A DNA stretch of 64,000 nucleotides, from the NCBI RefSeq assembly GCF_001592965.1, contig NZ_LRPC01000001.1, positions 1,364,001 through 1,428,000 of the forward strand, given 5' to 3'. A program made the position numbers and the translations under genes. The DNA is from Roseivirga spongicola. Lineage in GTDB: Bacteria; Bacteroidota; Bacteroidia; Cytophagales; Cyclobacteriaceae. Below are positions 26,940 to 36,230 of the stretch, piece after piece (position 1 is the stretch's first letter; every line of letters starts with the position of its first letter). Below the pieces are notes generated by a model. That model was not told where the DNA came from, did no database searches, and saw nothing but the letters and a program-made list of their open reading frames with translations.

Positions 26940-27009
26940 ATATCACACTTTACTTGTGCGAAAATACGTTTTTTAAGCTAGCGGACTAAAATTTTCTGAT
27001 GGGTGATTT

Positions 27010-27084
27010 TGTGGATAGGAATTGTACGATGACTATCTCAGTGTCAGTTATTAACAAAACGAAATGTGGATAACATGTGGATTA
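27010..27084. other. DnaA-box cluster upstream of dnaA, candidate oriC or autoregulatory site
   Basis: On the plus strand TGTGGATAA (27065-27073, a perfect reverse TTATCCACA box) and TGTGGATTA (27076-27084, one mismatch) lie 11 bases apart in the same orientation. TGTGGATAG (27010-27018) is further upstream. An AT-rich tract (about 27130-27155) precedes dnaA. The position between divergent mutA and dnaA fits either the origin or dnaA autorepression. Confidence 0.5.
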
Positions 27085-27196
27085 GTGGGGAAAACTATTT
27101 TCCGCCCAAAGCTCTAATCAGCTTTCCATTCTGTCTGTTTTTTTTCAATTTTGTTCCCCTTCAAAAGAAAATGAGGGTCATAAGTTTGAATTGTTG

Positions 27197-28621
27197 ATGG
27201 TAAAAAGCGAAACTTCGGTATGGGATGATTGCCTCGATTTTATTCGAGGACAGGTTGGCGATCAGAGCTTTAGGACATGGTTTGAGCCTATAAGACCATT
27301 GAGTTTAAACCAAGAAACCCTTACTATTCAGGTTCCAAGTCAGTTTTTCTATGAATACTTAGAAGAGCATTATGTGCACTTGTTGAGGCAGTGTATACAA
27401 AATCAATTAGGACCTGGGGGTAAACTAGAGTATTCGGTTATTGTGGATAGTGGAAGTATGCAGAATCAGGCATACTCAGTGACTCTACCAAACCAGAGAC
27501 AGCATAAAAACAATAGTTGGGATAATGCCAATGGTAAGCAAGAGGTGGTAAATCCATTCGAAATGCCTTCTTTGGATAAAAACTCAAGATATTCCAATCT
27601 TAACCCAAACTACAGTTTTGACAATTATATAGAAGGAGACTGTAACAGGCTAGCTCGATCGGCTGGTATTGCTGTGGCAGAAAAGCCGGGTATAACTTCC
27701 TTTAACCCATTGATGATATACGGTGGTGTTGGTTTGGGAAAAACCCACTTGGTGCAAGCCATAGGAAATAAGGTAAGTGAGGCTACTTCTGGAAACTTCG
27801 TTTTATATGTTTCTTCAGAAAAGTTCACCACGCAATTCACTGATGCTATTAAGAACAACAGTATTCAGAGTTTTACCAATTATTACCTGCAGGTAGATAC
27901 TTTGATTATTGATGATGTGCAGTTCTTTTCTGGAAAGGAAAAAACGCAGGAGATGTTCTTCCATATCTTCAATCACTTACATCAGAACGGCAAGCAAATC
28001 ATCATGTCTTCCGACAGAGCTCCTAGAGACTTGAAAGGATTGCAAGACAGATTGCTTTCTAGGTTTAAGTGGGGACTGACGGCTGACTTGCAAATGCCAG
28101 ACTTCGAAACTAGAATGGCCATCATCATGCGTAAAATGCAGTCGGACGGAATCTATATTCCGGATGATGTAGTTGAGTATTTGGCTTATTCTGTAGATAC
28201 CAATGTTCGTGAGCTAGAAGGTGTGTTAATTTCCTTAATTGCACATGCCACACTGAATAAGACAGACATTAATTTAGAGTTGGCCAAGCAGACGCTTAAG
28301 AATATTGTTCATGATATTGAGTCTGAAGTTGGCGTAGATTACATTCAGAAAACGGTAGGAGAGTACTTCCAGATTAGTGTTGAAGACCTAAAGGATAAGA
28401 CCCGTAAGAAGGAAATTGTAATTGCCCGTCAGGTGGCCATGTATCTTTGTAAAGAATACACCAATCATTCATTAAAATCTATTGGTTACCACTTTGGAGG
28501 CAGGGACCACAGTACAGTCATTCATGCTGTGCAATCGGTGAGTGACATGATGGACATAGACCAGAAGTTTGGCCAGGCCATTGAGGAACTCAAGAAGAAG
28601 ATGAAAATGAAAATGGTTTAA
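27197..28621 (+). CDS. dnaA: Chromosomal replication initiator protein DnaA
   Basis: A 474-residue AAA+ initiator. The N-terminal domain starts MVKSETSVWDDCLDFIRGQV. The AAA+ domain shows FNPLMIYGGVGLGKTHLVQ (Walker A, residues 176-183) and LIIDDVQFFSGKEKTQEMFF (Walker B), and the C-terminal DNA-binding domain IV has the signature GGRDHSTVIHA. I use the ATG at 27197; an upstream TTG at 27191 would add two residues. A TAAGTTTG -7-like motif ends only 8 bases before the ATG, so the mRNA may have a very short leader. dnaN is not adjacent. Confidence 0.98.
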   Translation: MVKSETSVWDDCLDFIRGQVGDQSFRTWFEPIRPLSLNQETLTIQVPSQFFYEYLEEHYVHLLRQCIQNQLGPGGKLEYSVIVDSGSMQNQAYSVTLPNQRQHKNNSWDNANGKQEVVNPFEMPSLDKNSRYSNLNPNYSFDNYIEGDCNRLARSAGIAVAEKPGITSFNPLMIYGGVGLGKTHLVQAIGNKVSEATSGNFVLYVSSEKFTTQFTDAIKNNSIQSFTNYYLQVDTLIIDDVQFFSGKEKTQEMFFHIFNHLHQNGKQIIMSSDRAPRDLKGLQDRLLSRFKWGLTADLQMPDFETRMAIIMRKMQSDGIYIPDDVVEYLAYSVDTNVRELEGVLISLIAHATLNKTDINLELAKQTLKNIVHDIESEVGVDYIQKTVGEYFQISVEDLKDKTRKKEIVIARQVAMYLCKEYTNHSLKSIGYHFGGRDHSTVIHAVQSVSDMMDIDQKFGQAIEELKKKMKMKMV

Positions 28622-28629
28622 GACAAAAA

Positions 28630-28649
28630 AAGGGGCTCTTGAGCCCCTT
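28630..28649. terminator. Terminator between dnaA and the convergent secreted-protein gene
   Basis: Near-perfect palindrome AAGGGGCT/CTTG/AGCCCCTT, preceded by an A7 run and followed by a T-rich stretch. It lies 9 bases past the dnaA stop. Confidence 0.85.
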
Positions 28650-28672
28650 CTTCGTTTTAAAAATCTCTTCGA

Positions 28673-29266
28673 TTATTTCTCTAGAGATACTGATTGTATG
28701 AATTTCTTCCCTTTTGTAAACATGAGAACTGTATAGTCGCCCTTTTCTAATCTAGAAAGGTCGAATCTTTTCCTGTTTTCGGTAGATACTTTTTCATATG
28801 CCAACCTGTTTGAGTTGTTGTCAAAGATTGAAACCCAAACTTCTTCAGTGTTTTGGTCAGCAAAAGCTACGTTGAGCTTATCTCCTACAACATTAAGGGT
28901 TGGTTTTACAATAGTGACTTCATCTTTAGAATTAACTACTGCAGTGTTTAGCTCTAGCTTTACTGGAATGGCCGTGAAAGAATTTTTGTTCTCTATTTCT
29001 AAGGTGTATTCACCGTTCGGCATTTCCGACATATCTAGTCTTTTAGCATAGTTTTCACCACCTTTTACAGTTTCTCTATAGAAAACTCTACCGTTTCCGC
29101 TTTTAAGCGTGATATCTGTTTTTACCTCTCCATAACCAGTAGCCAATACTGCTATGGTTTTCGCTTCTACACTCTTTACCTTAACAGTTGGTCTCTCATT
29201 AGCTATGGCAATTGTTGAAATCATAACCATTACAATTGTCAACATTACTTTATTTATTGTCTTCAT
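28673..29266 (-). CDS. Secreted hypothetical protein (197 aa)
   Basis: Signal peptide (MKTINKVMLTIVMVMISTIA, cleavage near ANERP) followed by two similar beta-sandwich repeats. Each has a pattern like YFRET/ISIFDNNSNRLAYEKVS followed by DLSRLEKGDYTV or DMSEMPNGEYTL, a C-terminal-adhesin-like strand arrangement. Members of this type are common small exported proteins in Bacteroidota. It does not show the conserved T9SS C-terminal sorting motif. Monocistronic. Function unknown. Confidence 0.8.
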   Translation of the reverse strand: MKTINKVMLTIVMVMISTIAIANERPTVKVKSVEAKTIAVLATGYGEVKTDITLKSGNGRVFYRETVKGGENYAKRLDMSEMPNGEYTLEIENKNSFTAIPVKLELNTAVVNSKDEVTIVKPTLNVVGDKLNVAFADQNTEEVWVSIFDNNSNRLAYEKVSTENRKRFDLSRLEKGDYTVLMFTKGKKFIQSVSLEK

Positions 29267-29434
29267 TTTGCTAATTGTTTTCAGTTTTAAACCAATTACG
29301 ATTACAAAGGTATAGCGCTGAGCTGGGCTAGACTACTGCCAGATTGGTGTGTTTATGTTCTAAATTAACCTAATGAATGTTTTGAAATCAGGGTATTGTG
29401 ATTTTAGCACATAAAAGAGTTAAATTAGCATATA

Positions 29435-29462
29435 TTGCTTGAAGGGCTATTGAGTAATTTTG
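29435..29462 (+). promoter_or_regulatory. Bacteroidetes-type promoter for the AraC-family gene
   Basis: TTG at 29435-29437, 17-base spacer, then TAATTTTG at 29455-29462 (TAnnTTTG). This places the transcription start about 20 bases ahead of the ATG at 29491. Confidence 0.5.
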
Positions 29463-29490
29463 TATAGTTATTTAGGAAACGAGTACGTCT

Positions 29491-30366
29491 ATGCCAAACA
29501 AACCATCTTTAGAACAGATTAACCCAGCTTTTGGGAGTAGCTTTTTGGTTCGGCAGTATAATCAGTCTTGTGAGAATACTTTGGCCAACTGGCATTTTCA
29601 TCCAGAGGTTGAACTTATCTATGTGAAGGGAGGAACAGGAAAGCGTCATATTGGTAGGCACATGTCTTACTTCAATGATGGTGACTTGGTGTTAATGGGT
29701 GCGAACCTACCTCACTACGGTTTTACTGATAGACTTACAGGGAATAGCTCTGAAACGGTTGTTCAATTCAGGCAAGACTTTTTAGGAGATACATTCTTTG
29801 AAATACCTGAAATGAATGGCATAAAAAAGCTCTTGGAGCTTTCTAAAAAGGGATTGGCTTTTCATGGTGGCACCAAAGAAGAGGTAGGGAAAAAGATTGA
29901 GGATCTTGCTCATAAAGATCAGTTTGGTAGACTAATGGGACTTATTAACATCCTTCAGGAGCTTTATCTTTCGAAAGAATATACGGTGCTCAATGCAGAT
30001 GGTGTGGCCATGACGGTAGATGCAAAGGATAATGACAGAATGAATGAAGTTTATGGTTATGTGAGAAAGCACTATAAAGAACATATTTCACTCGATGAAA
30101 TTGCTGAAGAAGTAAACATGACGGTTCCTGCCTTCTGTAGATACTTCAAGAAGATTTCTAGAAAGACCTTTACCAAATTCGTGAATGAATATAGGGTGGT
30201 TCATGCCTCAAAACTCCTAGCCGAAACCTCTCTACAAATCACTGAAGTTAGTTTTGAGAGTGGTTTTAATAACTTCTCTCACTTTAATAAATCCTTTAAG
30301 GAGTTTACTGGCAAAAGCCCCTCGGCCTATAGAAAGGAGTTTAAGAATATAATTGTCGAAGGGTAG
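29491..30366 (+). CDS. AraC-family transcriptional regulator with cupin sensor
   Basis: A 291-residue regulator. An N-terminal cupin-type ligand-binding domain (NWHFHPEVELIYVKGGTGKRHIG, about residues 33-110, shown by its His-rich pattern) is followed by a C-terminal AraC HTH pair (about 190-285). The second HTH has the hallmark SGFNNFSHFNKSFKEFTGKSPSAYRKE. The ligand is unknown; the FHPE start resembles sugar- or catabolite-sensing AraC proteins. It is monocistronic, with its own promoter and a strong terminator. Confidence 0.94.
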   Translation: MPNKPSLEQINPAFGSSFLVRQYNQSCENTLANWHFHPEVELIYVKGGTGKRHIGRHMSYFNDGDLVLMGANLPHYGFTDRLTGNSSETVVQFRQDFLGDTFFEIPEMNGIKKLLELSKKGLAFHGGTKEEVGKKIEDLAHKDQFGRLMGLINILQELYLSKEYTVLNADGVAMTVDAKDNDRMNEVYGYVRKHYKEHISLDEIAEEVNMTVPAFCRYFKKISRKTFTKFVNEYRVVHASKLLAETSLQITEVSFESGFNNFSHFNKSFKEFTGKSPSAYRKEFKNIIVEG

Positions 30367-30380
30367 ATTCTTAACCATAT

Positions 30381-30418
30381 AAAAAAGCCTGACCATAATT
30401 TATGATCAGGGTTTTTTT
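30381..30418. terminator. Bidirectional terminator between the AraC and HtrA genes
   Basis: AAAAAAG, then stem CCTGA-C-CATA with TATG-A-TCAGG and a short loop, then GTTTTTTTG. A6 on one side and T7 on the other serve both convergent genes. Confidence 0.88.
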
Positions 30419-30430
30419 GATTGCTATGAC

Positions 30431-31903
30431 TTATTGAAACCTATAAGTCAATGTTCTCTGATTTCCACTGTTGTCGATTATCTCGAAGTAGATTCTGCCA
30501 TAGTAGTTTTGAATATACTTGGCTACGGCTTCAGGGTCTTGTGCGCCTCTTCTATTGATGGCAAGAATTACATCCCCCTCATTAAGGTCTAATCTTCTCA
30601 TAAAGCCTTTTTCTTTATCAATCTTTGAAACTACAACCCCCGTTCTGGCTCGTAAACTTTCTTTCTCTGAGGTGGTAAGCCTTCTTAATTCTGCTCCCAA
30701 ATAATTAGAGAAGTAGAAATCTTCTTTAGATAGAGCGTCTGCACCAAGAATTTCAGTGTCGCCATATACATTTTCAAGCACCATGTCAGTCTCATACAGC
30801 TTTCCGCTTCTTTCGTACTGAACAGCAACTTTATCTCCAGGTGACTTAGCAGAGATAACCTCTTCAAAGCTAGATTTGCTGCCAACAGTCTTGTTGTCCA
30901 CTTTTCTAATAATATCTCCAGATCTTAAGCCTGCATCATCGGCAGCACCGTCTCTTCTAATATTTTCGATCAGCACACCTTTTAAGTTTCTTGTGCCTAC
31001 TCTGTCTGCTAAGTCTTCATCAATATCTAGCACTTCGGCACCAGTAAAGGCTTTCTGAACCACCTTATACTTTTTTAGGTCCTCAACAATCTTTACCACA
31101 ATGTCTGATGGTACTGCAAACCCATAACCAGCGTAAGACCCAGTTCTAGAAATAATAGAAGTGTTGATGCCAATCAAGTCTCCATTAATATCTACTAAAG
31201 CACCACCAGAGTTACCTGGGTTAATGGCAGCATCAGTTTGAATGTATTGCTCAATTGGGAAGTTTTCTCGCACTGCATTAGCATCGCCACCTAGTGCACT
31301 TACAATACCTGCGGTGACAGTAGAGGTTAGGTTGAATGGATTACCCACTGCTAAAACCCAATCACCCACTTTTACTGAACTACTTCTAGCAATGTCTACA
31401 GCAGGAAGATTTTTAGCGTCAATTTTTAGAACAGCAATGTCCATATCAGGGTCGGTTCCAACTAAAACGGCTCTGTAGGTTCTTTTTTCATGCTGAACCT
31501 CAATTTCATCAGCTCCTTTAATAACATGGTTGTTGGTAATTATGTATCCGTCTTCGGAATAGATGACTCCCGAGCCACTACCTACTGCTACCTCACTAGA
31601 TGTAGACTCTCTTCCGTAGAAGAAGTCCATGAATGAAGTGCTTCTTCTTCCGCGCTGAAGATTTTTAATATATACCACACTGTGTACACTCTTTTCTGCC
31701 GCGCTTCTGAAGTCTACCGGAAGTGCAGCCCTATCTGAGTATCTGGGCTCGTAATCCATAGTGTTATTACTTACCTGTTGGTAAGTGGGAACCTCACGAA
31801 TTACTTCTGTTACTTCATTGGTCTGTATAATCTGTTGATACAGAAATGCTCCTCCTAAACCACTTAGGAAGGCAATCAGAATAATTTTGAAGTTATTTTT
31901 CAT
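30431..31903 (-). CDS. Trypsin-like Do/DegP (HtrA) periplasmic serine protease
   Basis: A 490-residue HtrA protease with an N-terminal membrane anchor (IILIAFLSGLGGAFLYQ). The catalytic triad is visible: His126 (ITNNHVI), Asp155 (DMDIAVLKI) and Ser232 (NPGNSGGAL). Two PDZ domains follow (about 280-370 and 400-480); the first has GVLIENIRRDGAADDAGLRSGDII. I start at the MKNN Met because a longer in-frame start would put 21 non-signal residues ahead of the anchor. HtrA degrades or refolds misfolded envelope proteins. It is divergent from dxr-rseP, another envelope-stress gene pair. Confidence 0.94.
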   Translation of the reverse strand: MKNNFKIILIAFLSGLGGAFLYQQIIQTNEVTEVIREVPTYQQVSNNTMDYEPRYSDRAALPVDFRSAAEKSVHSVVYIKNLQRGRRSTSFMDFFYGRESTSSEVAVGSGSGVIYSEDGYIITNNHVIKGADEIEVQHEKRTYRAVLVGTDPDMDIAVLKIDAKNLPAVDIARSSSVKVGDWVLAVGNPFNLTSTVTAGIVSALGGDANAVRENFPIEQYIQTDAAINPGNSGGALVDINGDLIGINTSIISRTGSYAGYGFAVPSDIVVKIVEDLKKYKVVQKAFTGAEVLDIDEDLADRVGTRNLKGVLIENIRRDGAADDAGLRSGDIIRKVDNKTVGSKSSFEEVISAKSPGDKVAVQYERSGKLYETDMVLENVYGDTEILGADALSKEDFYFSNYLGAELRRLTTSEKESLRARTGVVVSKIDKEKGFMRRLDLNEGDVILAINRRGAQDPEAVAKYIQNYYGRIYFEIIDNSGNQRTLTYRFQ

Positions 31904-32192
31904 AATGTTTTTTCCTTTCTCTCGCTTCAATTCACAAAAAACATACAAGGCCAATGAAGCTGACATTTTGTAAGTTTTTTATGCCATAACAATCAAAAAT
32001 ACGCACCCGTCACTGTAAGGATTTCAGGTTGCTGTTAATTAAGGTTAAAGGAATAACCATCAGATAAGGGTTGGTGTTTGCTGGTTTTCAATCAGGTTTG
32101 GTACACTTTGAAAAAGGTCTAAATTTGCAGGGCTGCTAAAGTCTTTAGACCAAATGAAGGCAGCATAAAACTATAAGATAAAATTCTTCTCC
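31904..32192. other. Divergent intergenic region between HtrA and dxr
   Basis: 289 bases without a gene. It holds the dxr promoter (32097-32127). A TATTTTTG motif on the minus strand at 31994-32001 could serve the HtrA gene, but has no -33 match. Confidence 0.5.
32097..32127 (+). promoter_or_regulatory. Near-consensus Bacteroidetes promoter for dxr-rseP
   Basis: TTTG (32097-32100), 19-base spacer, TAAATTTG (32120-32127). This matches the TTTG-N19-TAnnTTTG consensus well. The transcript would start near 32134, about 59 bases ahead of the dxr TTG start. Confidence 0.7.
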
Positions 32193-33353
32193 TTGACTTC
32201 AGAGAAAAAACACATCGCCATATTGGGTTCAACTGGCTCCATTGGTACACAAGCCCTAGAGGTAATTAGCGCTCATAGAGATAAGTTTGAAGTTGAAGTA
32301 CTGACGGCTGGAAATAATGCGGATTTACTGATTCAACAAGCGCAGGCTTTTAAGCCTAATGTGGTTGTTATTGGTAATGATGACCTTTATGATAAAGTTT
32401 TCAATGCCCTCGACTCTTTAGATATAAAGGTATATGCTGGTGCCAAAGCACTCTGTTCTGTAGTTCAGATGGAGTCGGTACACATGGTACTAACTGCCTT
32501 GGTGGGTTATGCTGGGCTAAAGCCTACTATTGCTGCTATTGAAGCTGGTAAGCACATTGCCTTAGCCAACAAAGAGACTTTGGTGGTGGCGGGTGATTTA
32601 ATTACTCGCTTAGCACAACAGAAAGCGGTGAATATTTACCCAGTAGACTCTGAGCACTCGGCAATATTTCAGTGCCTAGTGGGCGAATTTCATAACCCGA
32701 TTGAAAAAATTATCCTTACTGCATCTGGTGGCCCTTTTAGAGGGAAGACCAGAGAGGAATTGGCTAATGTTACTAAGGCTCAAGCACTCAAACACCCTAA
32801 CTGGGAAATGGGAGCTAAGATCACTATCGATTCAGCAAGCTTAATGAACAAAGGTCTTGAGGTGATTGAAGCCAAGTGGCTTTTCGGCCTGAGGCATGAT
32901 CAGATTGAGGTGATTGTGCATCCACAATCTATAATTCACTCATTGGTGCAGTTTGAAGATGGAAGCATGAAGGCTCAGATGGGTTTGCCAGATATGAAGC
33001 TGCCAATTCAATACGCCTTGGGTTATCCTGAGAGGTTGAAGTCTGATTTTCCAAGGTTCAACTTTTTAGATTATCCTGAGTTAACCTTTGAGCAGTCAGA
33101 TACTAAAACCTTCAGAAATTTACAGTTGGCATTCGATGCCATGAATAAAGGTGGTAATATGCCTTGTATTCTCAATGCCGCCAATGAGGTAGCAGTTGAG
33201 AAGTTTTTAAATGACGAAATTGGCTTTTTGGAAATGTCTGACTTGATTGCAGAATGCATGCAAAAGGTATCTTTTATTGAAAAGCCTTCGTATGATGATT
33301 ACGTCCTCTCGGACAAACAAACTAGAGAATTAGCAAAAGCATTTAATATTTAA
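32193..33353 (+). CDS. dxr: 1-deoxy-D-xylulose-5-phosphate reductoisomerase
   Basis: A 386-residue MEP-pathway enzyme (IspC) making 2-C-methyl-D-erythritol 4-phosphate with NADPH and a divalent metal. The NADPH-binding loop is AILGSTGSIGTQALEVI (GSTGSIG at 12-18), with NKETLVVAGD, VDSEHSAIFQ, TASGGPFR and SLMNKGLEVIEA at the active site. The start is TTG; no nearer ATG fits the family N-terminus. It shares TAATG with rseP, so both are translationally coupled. The pairing dxr-rseP is a conserved bacterial gene order. Confidence 0.97.
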   Translation: MTSEKKHIAILGSTGSIGTQALEVISAHRDKFEVEVLTAGNNADLLIQQAQAFKPNVVVIGNDDLYDKVFNALDSLDIKVYAGAKALCSVVQMESVHMVLTALVGYAGLKPTIAAIEAGKHIALANKETLVVAGDLITRLAQQKAVNIYPVDSEHSAIFQCLVGEFHNPIEKIILTASGGPFRGKTREELANVTKAQALKHPNWEMGAKITIDSASLMNKGLEVIEAKWLFGLRHDQIEVIVHPQSIIHSLVQFEDGSMKAQMGLPDMKLPIQYALGYPERLKSDFPRFNFLDYPELTFEQSDTKTFRNLQLAFDAMNKGGNMPCILNAANEVAVEKFLNDEIGFLEMSDLIAECMQKVSFIEKPSYDDYVLSDKQTRELAKAFNI

Positions 33354-34654
33354 TGGAAACCATAGTTCAAGTAGCTCAGCTATTGCTGGCACTATCAATA
33401 TTAGTAGGGATACATGAAGGCGGGCATATGCTCACAGCCAAAATGTTTGGAATGAAGGTGGAGAAGTTTTTCATTGGTTTCCCGCCAACCCTCTTCTCAT
33501 TTAAGAAAGGTGAAACAGAATACGGACTTGGTGCCATTCCTTTAGGAGGTTTTGTGAAAATCTCAGGAATGATTGATGAGTCTATGGATAAAGAGCAAAT
33601 GGCTCAGCCACCACAGCCGTGGGAGTTTCGCTCTAAGCCAGCTTGGCAAAGACTTATTGTAATGCTAGGCGGAATTATAGTGAATGTAATTGCAGGTGTA
33701 ATTGCCTTTATTATTCTTACCTATAATTTGGGCGAAACCTACTTGCCAGCAGATCTAACCAAGCAAGAGGGCATTATTGCAGGAGAGATAGCTCAAGAAG
33801 CTGGCTTTGAAACGGGAGACAAAATCTTGAAAGTTAATGGCGAAGATTACGACAGAGTTTCTGATATCTGGAGTGGTGAGACGCTATTGGCTTCTAATGC
33901 CTATTGGACTGTAGAAAGAAATGGAGAGGTTTTCGATCTTCCTGTGCCAGATGGTTTTATCAACAAGTTGAATGATGAAACATTCGAGCTGAACTTCATT
34001 GAGCCTAGAAGGGCTATTGAAGTGGAAGGCTTACAAGATGGGTTTGATATTCCTTTAGAAAAAGGAGATAGGATTGTGGGTGTGAATGGAGAAGAAGTTC
34101 TTTTCTTGAGTGACTTAAGAGTGAAGTTAGAAGCACTTGTTGGAGAGACAGCTACTTTTGAAATTTTGAGAAATGGACAATCATTTGAGTATGATTTGCC
34201 TGTAGATGAGAGAGGTCAGATTGGTTTTGTTTTGACCAACCCTTACCAAAGAGATGATTACACTATAGGTGAAGCCATACCTAGAGGAACTAGCAAAGCA
34301 TTTAACGCGGTGATTTTGAACGCGAAAGCCTTAGGTAGAATGTTTGGTGGAGATGTAAATCCGCGTTCATTGAGCGGACCAATCGGAATTGTAAACATGT
34401 TCCCTAAAACTTGGGACTGGAACCAATTCTGGTACACTACAGGCTTTATTTCAATGATTCTGGCCTTTATGAACTTGTTGCCAATTCCTGCGCTAGATGG
34501 TGGGCACGTTATGTTCTTGCTTTACGAAATGATTTCTGGTAATGCTCCGTCTGATAAATTCTTAGAAGGTGCTCAGAAAGTGGGAATGATCTTCTTGCTG
34601 GTTTTAATGGTACTTGTTTTTGGGAATGATATTCTGAAATTATTCAATATTTAA
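33353..34654 (+). CDS. rseP: RIP site-2 metalloprotease RseP
   Basis: A 433-residue intramembrane zinc protease. HExxH-type zinc motif HEGGH (residues 21-25) in TM1, LDGGH as the third-ligand motif (ALDGGHVMFLL), and two PDZ domains in the central periplasmic loop (about 125-290). It cleaves membrane-bound anti-sigma factors or signal peptide remnants. It is coupled to dxr by a one-base overlap. Its 3' end overlaps the convergent propeller gene by 15 bases. Confidence 0.95.
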   Translation: METIVQVAQLLLALSILVGIHEGGHMLTAKMFGMKVEKFFIGFPPTLFSFKKGETEYGLGAIPLGGFVKISGMIDESMDKEQMAQPPQPWEFRSKPAWQRLIVMLGGIIVNVIAGVIAFIILTYNLGETYLPADLTKQEGIIAGEIAQEAGFETGDKILKVNGEDYDRVSDIWSGETLLASNAYWTVERNGEVFDLPVPDGFINKLNDETFELNFIEPRRAIEVEGLQDGFDIPLEKGDRIVGVNGEEVLFLSDLRVKLEALVGETATFEILRNGQSFEYDLPVDERGQIGFVLTNPYQRDDYTIGEAIPRGTSKAFNAVILNAKALGRMFGGDVNPRSLSGPIGIVNMFPKTWDWNQFWYTTGFISMILAFMNLLPIPALDGGHVMFLLYEMISGNAPSDKFLEGAQKVGMIFLLVLMVLVFGNDILKLFNI

Positions 34655-35845
34655 CTTAGAAATAACCAAGACTGGACTCATGTATTGATTGTCATTTAGT
34701 GTTGAGTTTAAATAAGAAATGGCTCGCTTTCTGTCTAGAGCTCTCTCTTCTTTCAATGTCATATTGCGTTCATGTAGATAGTTCTGGCTTTTTCCAGAGA
34801 AATCATCAATGGCCTCAATATTTTTTTCAGATAAGTGACCTATTAGAGTGAAGCTATTTAAATAATATGAGTCAACTAAAATTGGATGTCCGGCATCTAT
34901 ATCATTGATTAACTCTTTGGATAAAACTGGCTCGTTGCCATCAAAAATCATAAAATTCATTTCGCCATTATTTGAAAACAAATAACTCTTAAAATCACCT
35001 AAGCTTATTGGATATATTTTTAATAAGGGTGTATTAACTTCTTGGAGTTGATTTGTCCAATTAGGATTTTTTAACATTTCAAAGTCACTGTCTAAAGAGT
35101 AATCAATGAATGATCTTGAAATTATTTGGTTATCGTGAAATTGATAGGTCGTATCTGAGTATGGACTAAATAATTCAATATGATGTTCATTTTTGAAAAA
35201 GGAATTAGGGGTGATTAAGGGGCTAAAGTCTATTCCCCCAATATCAACCAAATGTTCAAATTTTGATCCATTGGAATCTAAATAATAGACCCCTGGTGGA
35301 TAATCTACATTATTTACATGATTGCTTTCATCTGGACAATAGAAAAGGTAACCACTGTTTTGAGTAACTACGAAATCCCTGCATACAATCGGAGCTCTGA
35401 AAGTCTCTAGAAAATTGCCTTCTAAGTCAAGCGTGACAACCTTTCTGGCTCCAATATCCATGATCTCCAGTTGATCGGACTTATCATCTATATCAAAGAA
35501 GTCAATTCTGGAATATTCTTTTGGACCTGGCCCTTGATTGAATACCCTTCTTTTAAATAGACCTTCCTGGTCATACACGTGGATAGACTGACGCATTTTG
35601 TCTAACAGGTAGTACTCAGAATTATGGAATATTATTTTGTCAATGCTTCCTATAAAATGATCCTGCGGAACTTTTAATGGGAGGTATTCAATGGATGAAA
35701 TTATATTAGACAGAAGATAAAAGTCTTTTACAGCTGTCAAATCAATATCAATTTCTTGAACTGAAGAATCAAGAACGTTTTTTGAACTATTCTGATTGCA
35801 GCCAAGGATGAAGAGAATAATCATTGCAGTTATAAGGTGTTTCAT
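34640..35845 (-). CDS. 6-bladed beta-propeller lipoprotein
   Basis: A 401-residue lipoprotein (lipobox ILFILGCNQN, Cys16) with repeated propeller strands such as IDKIIFHNSEYYLLDKMRQSIHVYDQEGLFKRRV and RKVVTLDLEGNFLETF. These are typical of the NHL/6-bladed propeller family (PF17170). Such lipoproteins lie beside small secreted peptides of the NVEALA type in Bacteroidetes. Here it follows two such small peptide genes, 75 bases after the second, with a hairpin terminator between. Its end overlaps rseP by 15 bases on the opposite strand. Function unknown. Confidence 0.85.
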   Translation of the reverse strand: MKHLITAMIILFILGCNQNSSKNVLDSSVQEIDIDLTAVKDFYLLSNIISSIEYLPLKVPQDHFIGSIDKIIFHNSEYYLLDKMRQSIHVYDQEGLFKRRVFNQGPGPKEYSRIDFFDIDDKSDQLEIMDIGARKVVTLDLEGNFLETFRAPIVCRDFVVTQNSGYLFYCPDESNHVNNVDYPPGVYYLDSNGSKFEHLVDIGGIDFSPLITPNSFFKNEHHIELFSPYSDTTYQFHDNQIISRSFIDYSLDSDFEMLKNPNWTNQLQEVNTPLLKIYPISLGDFKSYLFSNNGEMNFMIFDGNEPVLSKELINDIDAGHPILVDSYYLNSFTLIGHLSEKNIEAIDDFSGKSQNYLHERNMTLKEERALDRKRAISYLNSTLNDNQYMSPVLVISKLNIE

Positions 35846-35888
35846 AAGCCAGTATTGAATTTTTTGGTAAGATTTTTACGAATAATAT

Positions 35889-35910
35889 AAAGGCCTCATT
35901 TGAGGCCTTT
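35889..35910 (-). terminator. Hairpin between the peptide and propeller genes
   Basis: Perfect 9-bp stem AAAGGCCTC/GAGGCCTTT with a 4-base loop. On the minus strand TATATTATT follows. It lies just after the 95-residue peptide gene and could make propeller expression partial. Confidence 0.7.
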
Positions 35911-35920
35911 AACTGAATAC

Positions 35921-36208
35921 TTAGTCGACATAGCGTAGCTGAATAAGATCGTCCCGCATCCTAGCGCTATTACAACCTTCGGCATCTGATTGTGCGTTCA
36001 GTGCGCATGCATTGTCGTTTGAAGTTGGAGCACAGCAGTTCTGAAAGTTGATGATTCCAAGCAGCCCCCCATTACCCCCAAAATACATTGACCTTGCCAT
36101 TGATGTTCCAACTAGCCAATCCGTGTCATATTCCTCGGAATTTGATGTATTGATCGAAAAGATAATGACTAGAGCAATTGATAAAGTAATTGATAAGAGT
36201 TTTTTCAT
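35921..36208 (-). CDS. Small secreted Cys-rich peptide precursor (95 aa), NVEALA-like
   Basis: From ATG at 36208 (MKKLLSITLSIALVIIFSIN), a signal peptide precedes a short mature peptide. The mature part has a Gly-rich segment (YFGGNGGLLGI) and a Cys cluster NCCAPTSNDNACALNAQ and EGCN, four Cys in all. An upstream in-frame ATG (36265) would add 19 residues before the signal, so I reject it. Size, leader and neighbour (propeller lipoprotein) resemble NVEALA-type precursors, but the NVEALA motif itself is not clearly present. Confidence 0.7.
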   Translation of the reverse strand: MKKLLSITLSIALVIIFSINTSNSEEYDTDWLVGTSMARSMYFGGNGGLLGIINFQNCCAPTSNDNACALNAQSDAEGCNSARMRDDLIQLRYVD

Positions 36209-36230
36209 TTTTAAAATTTTTAGTGAGAAA

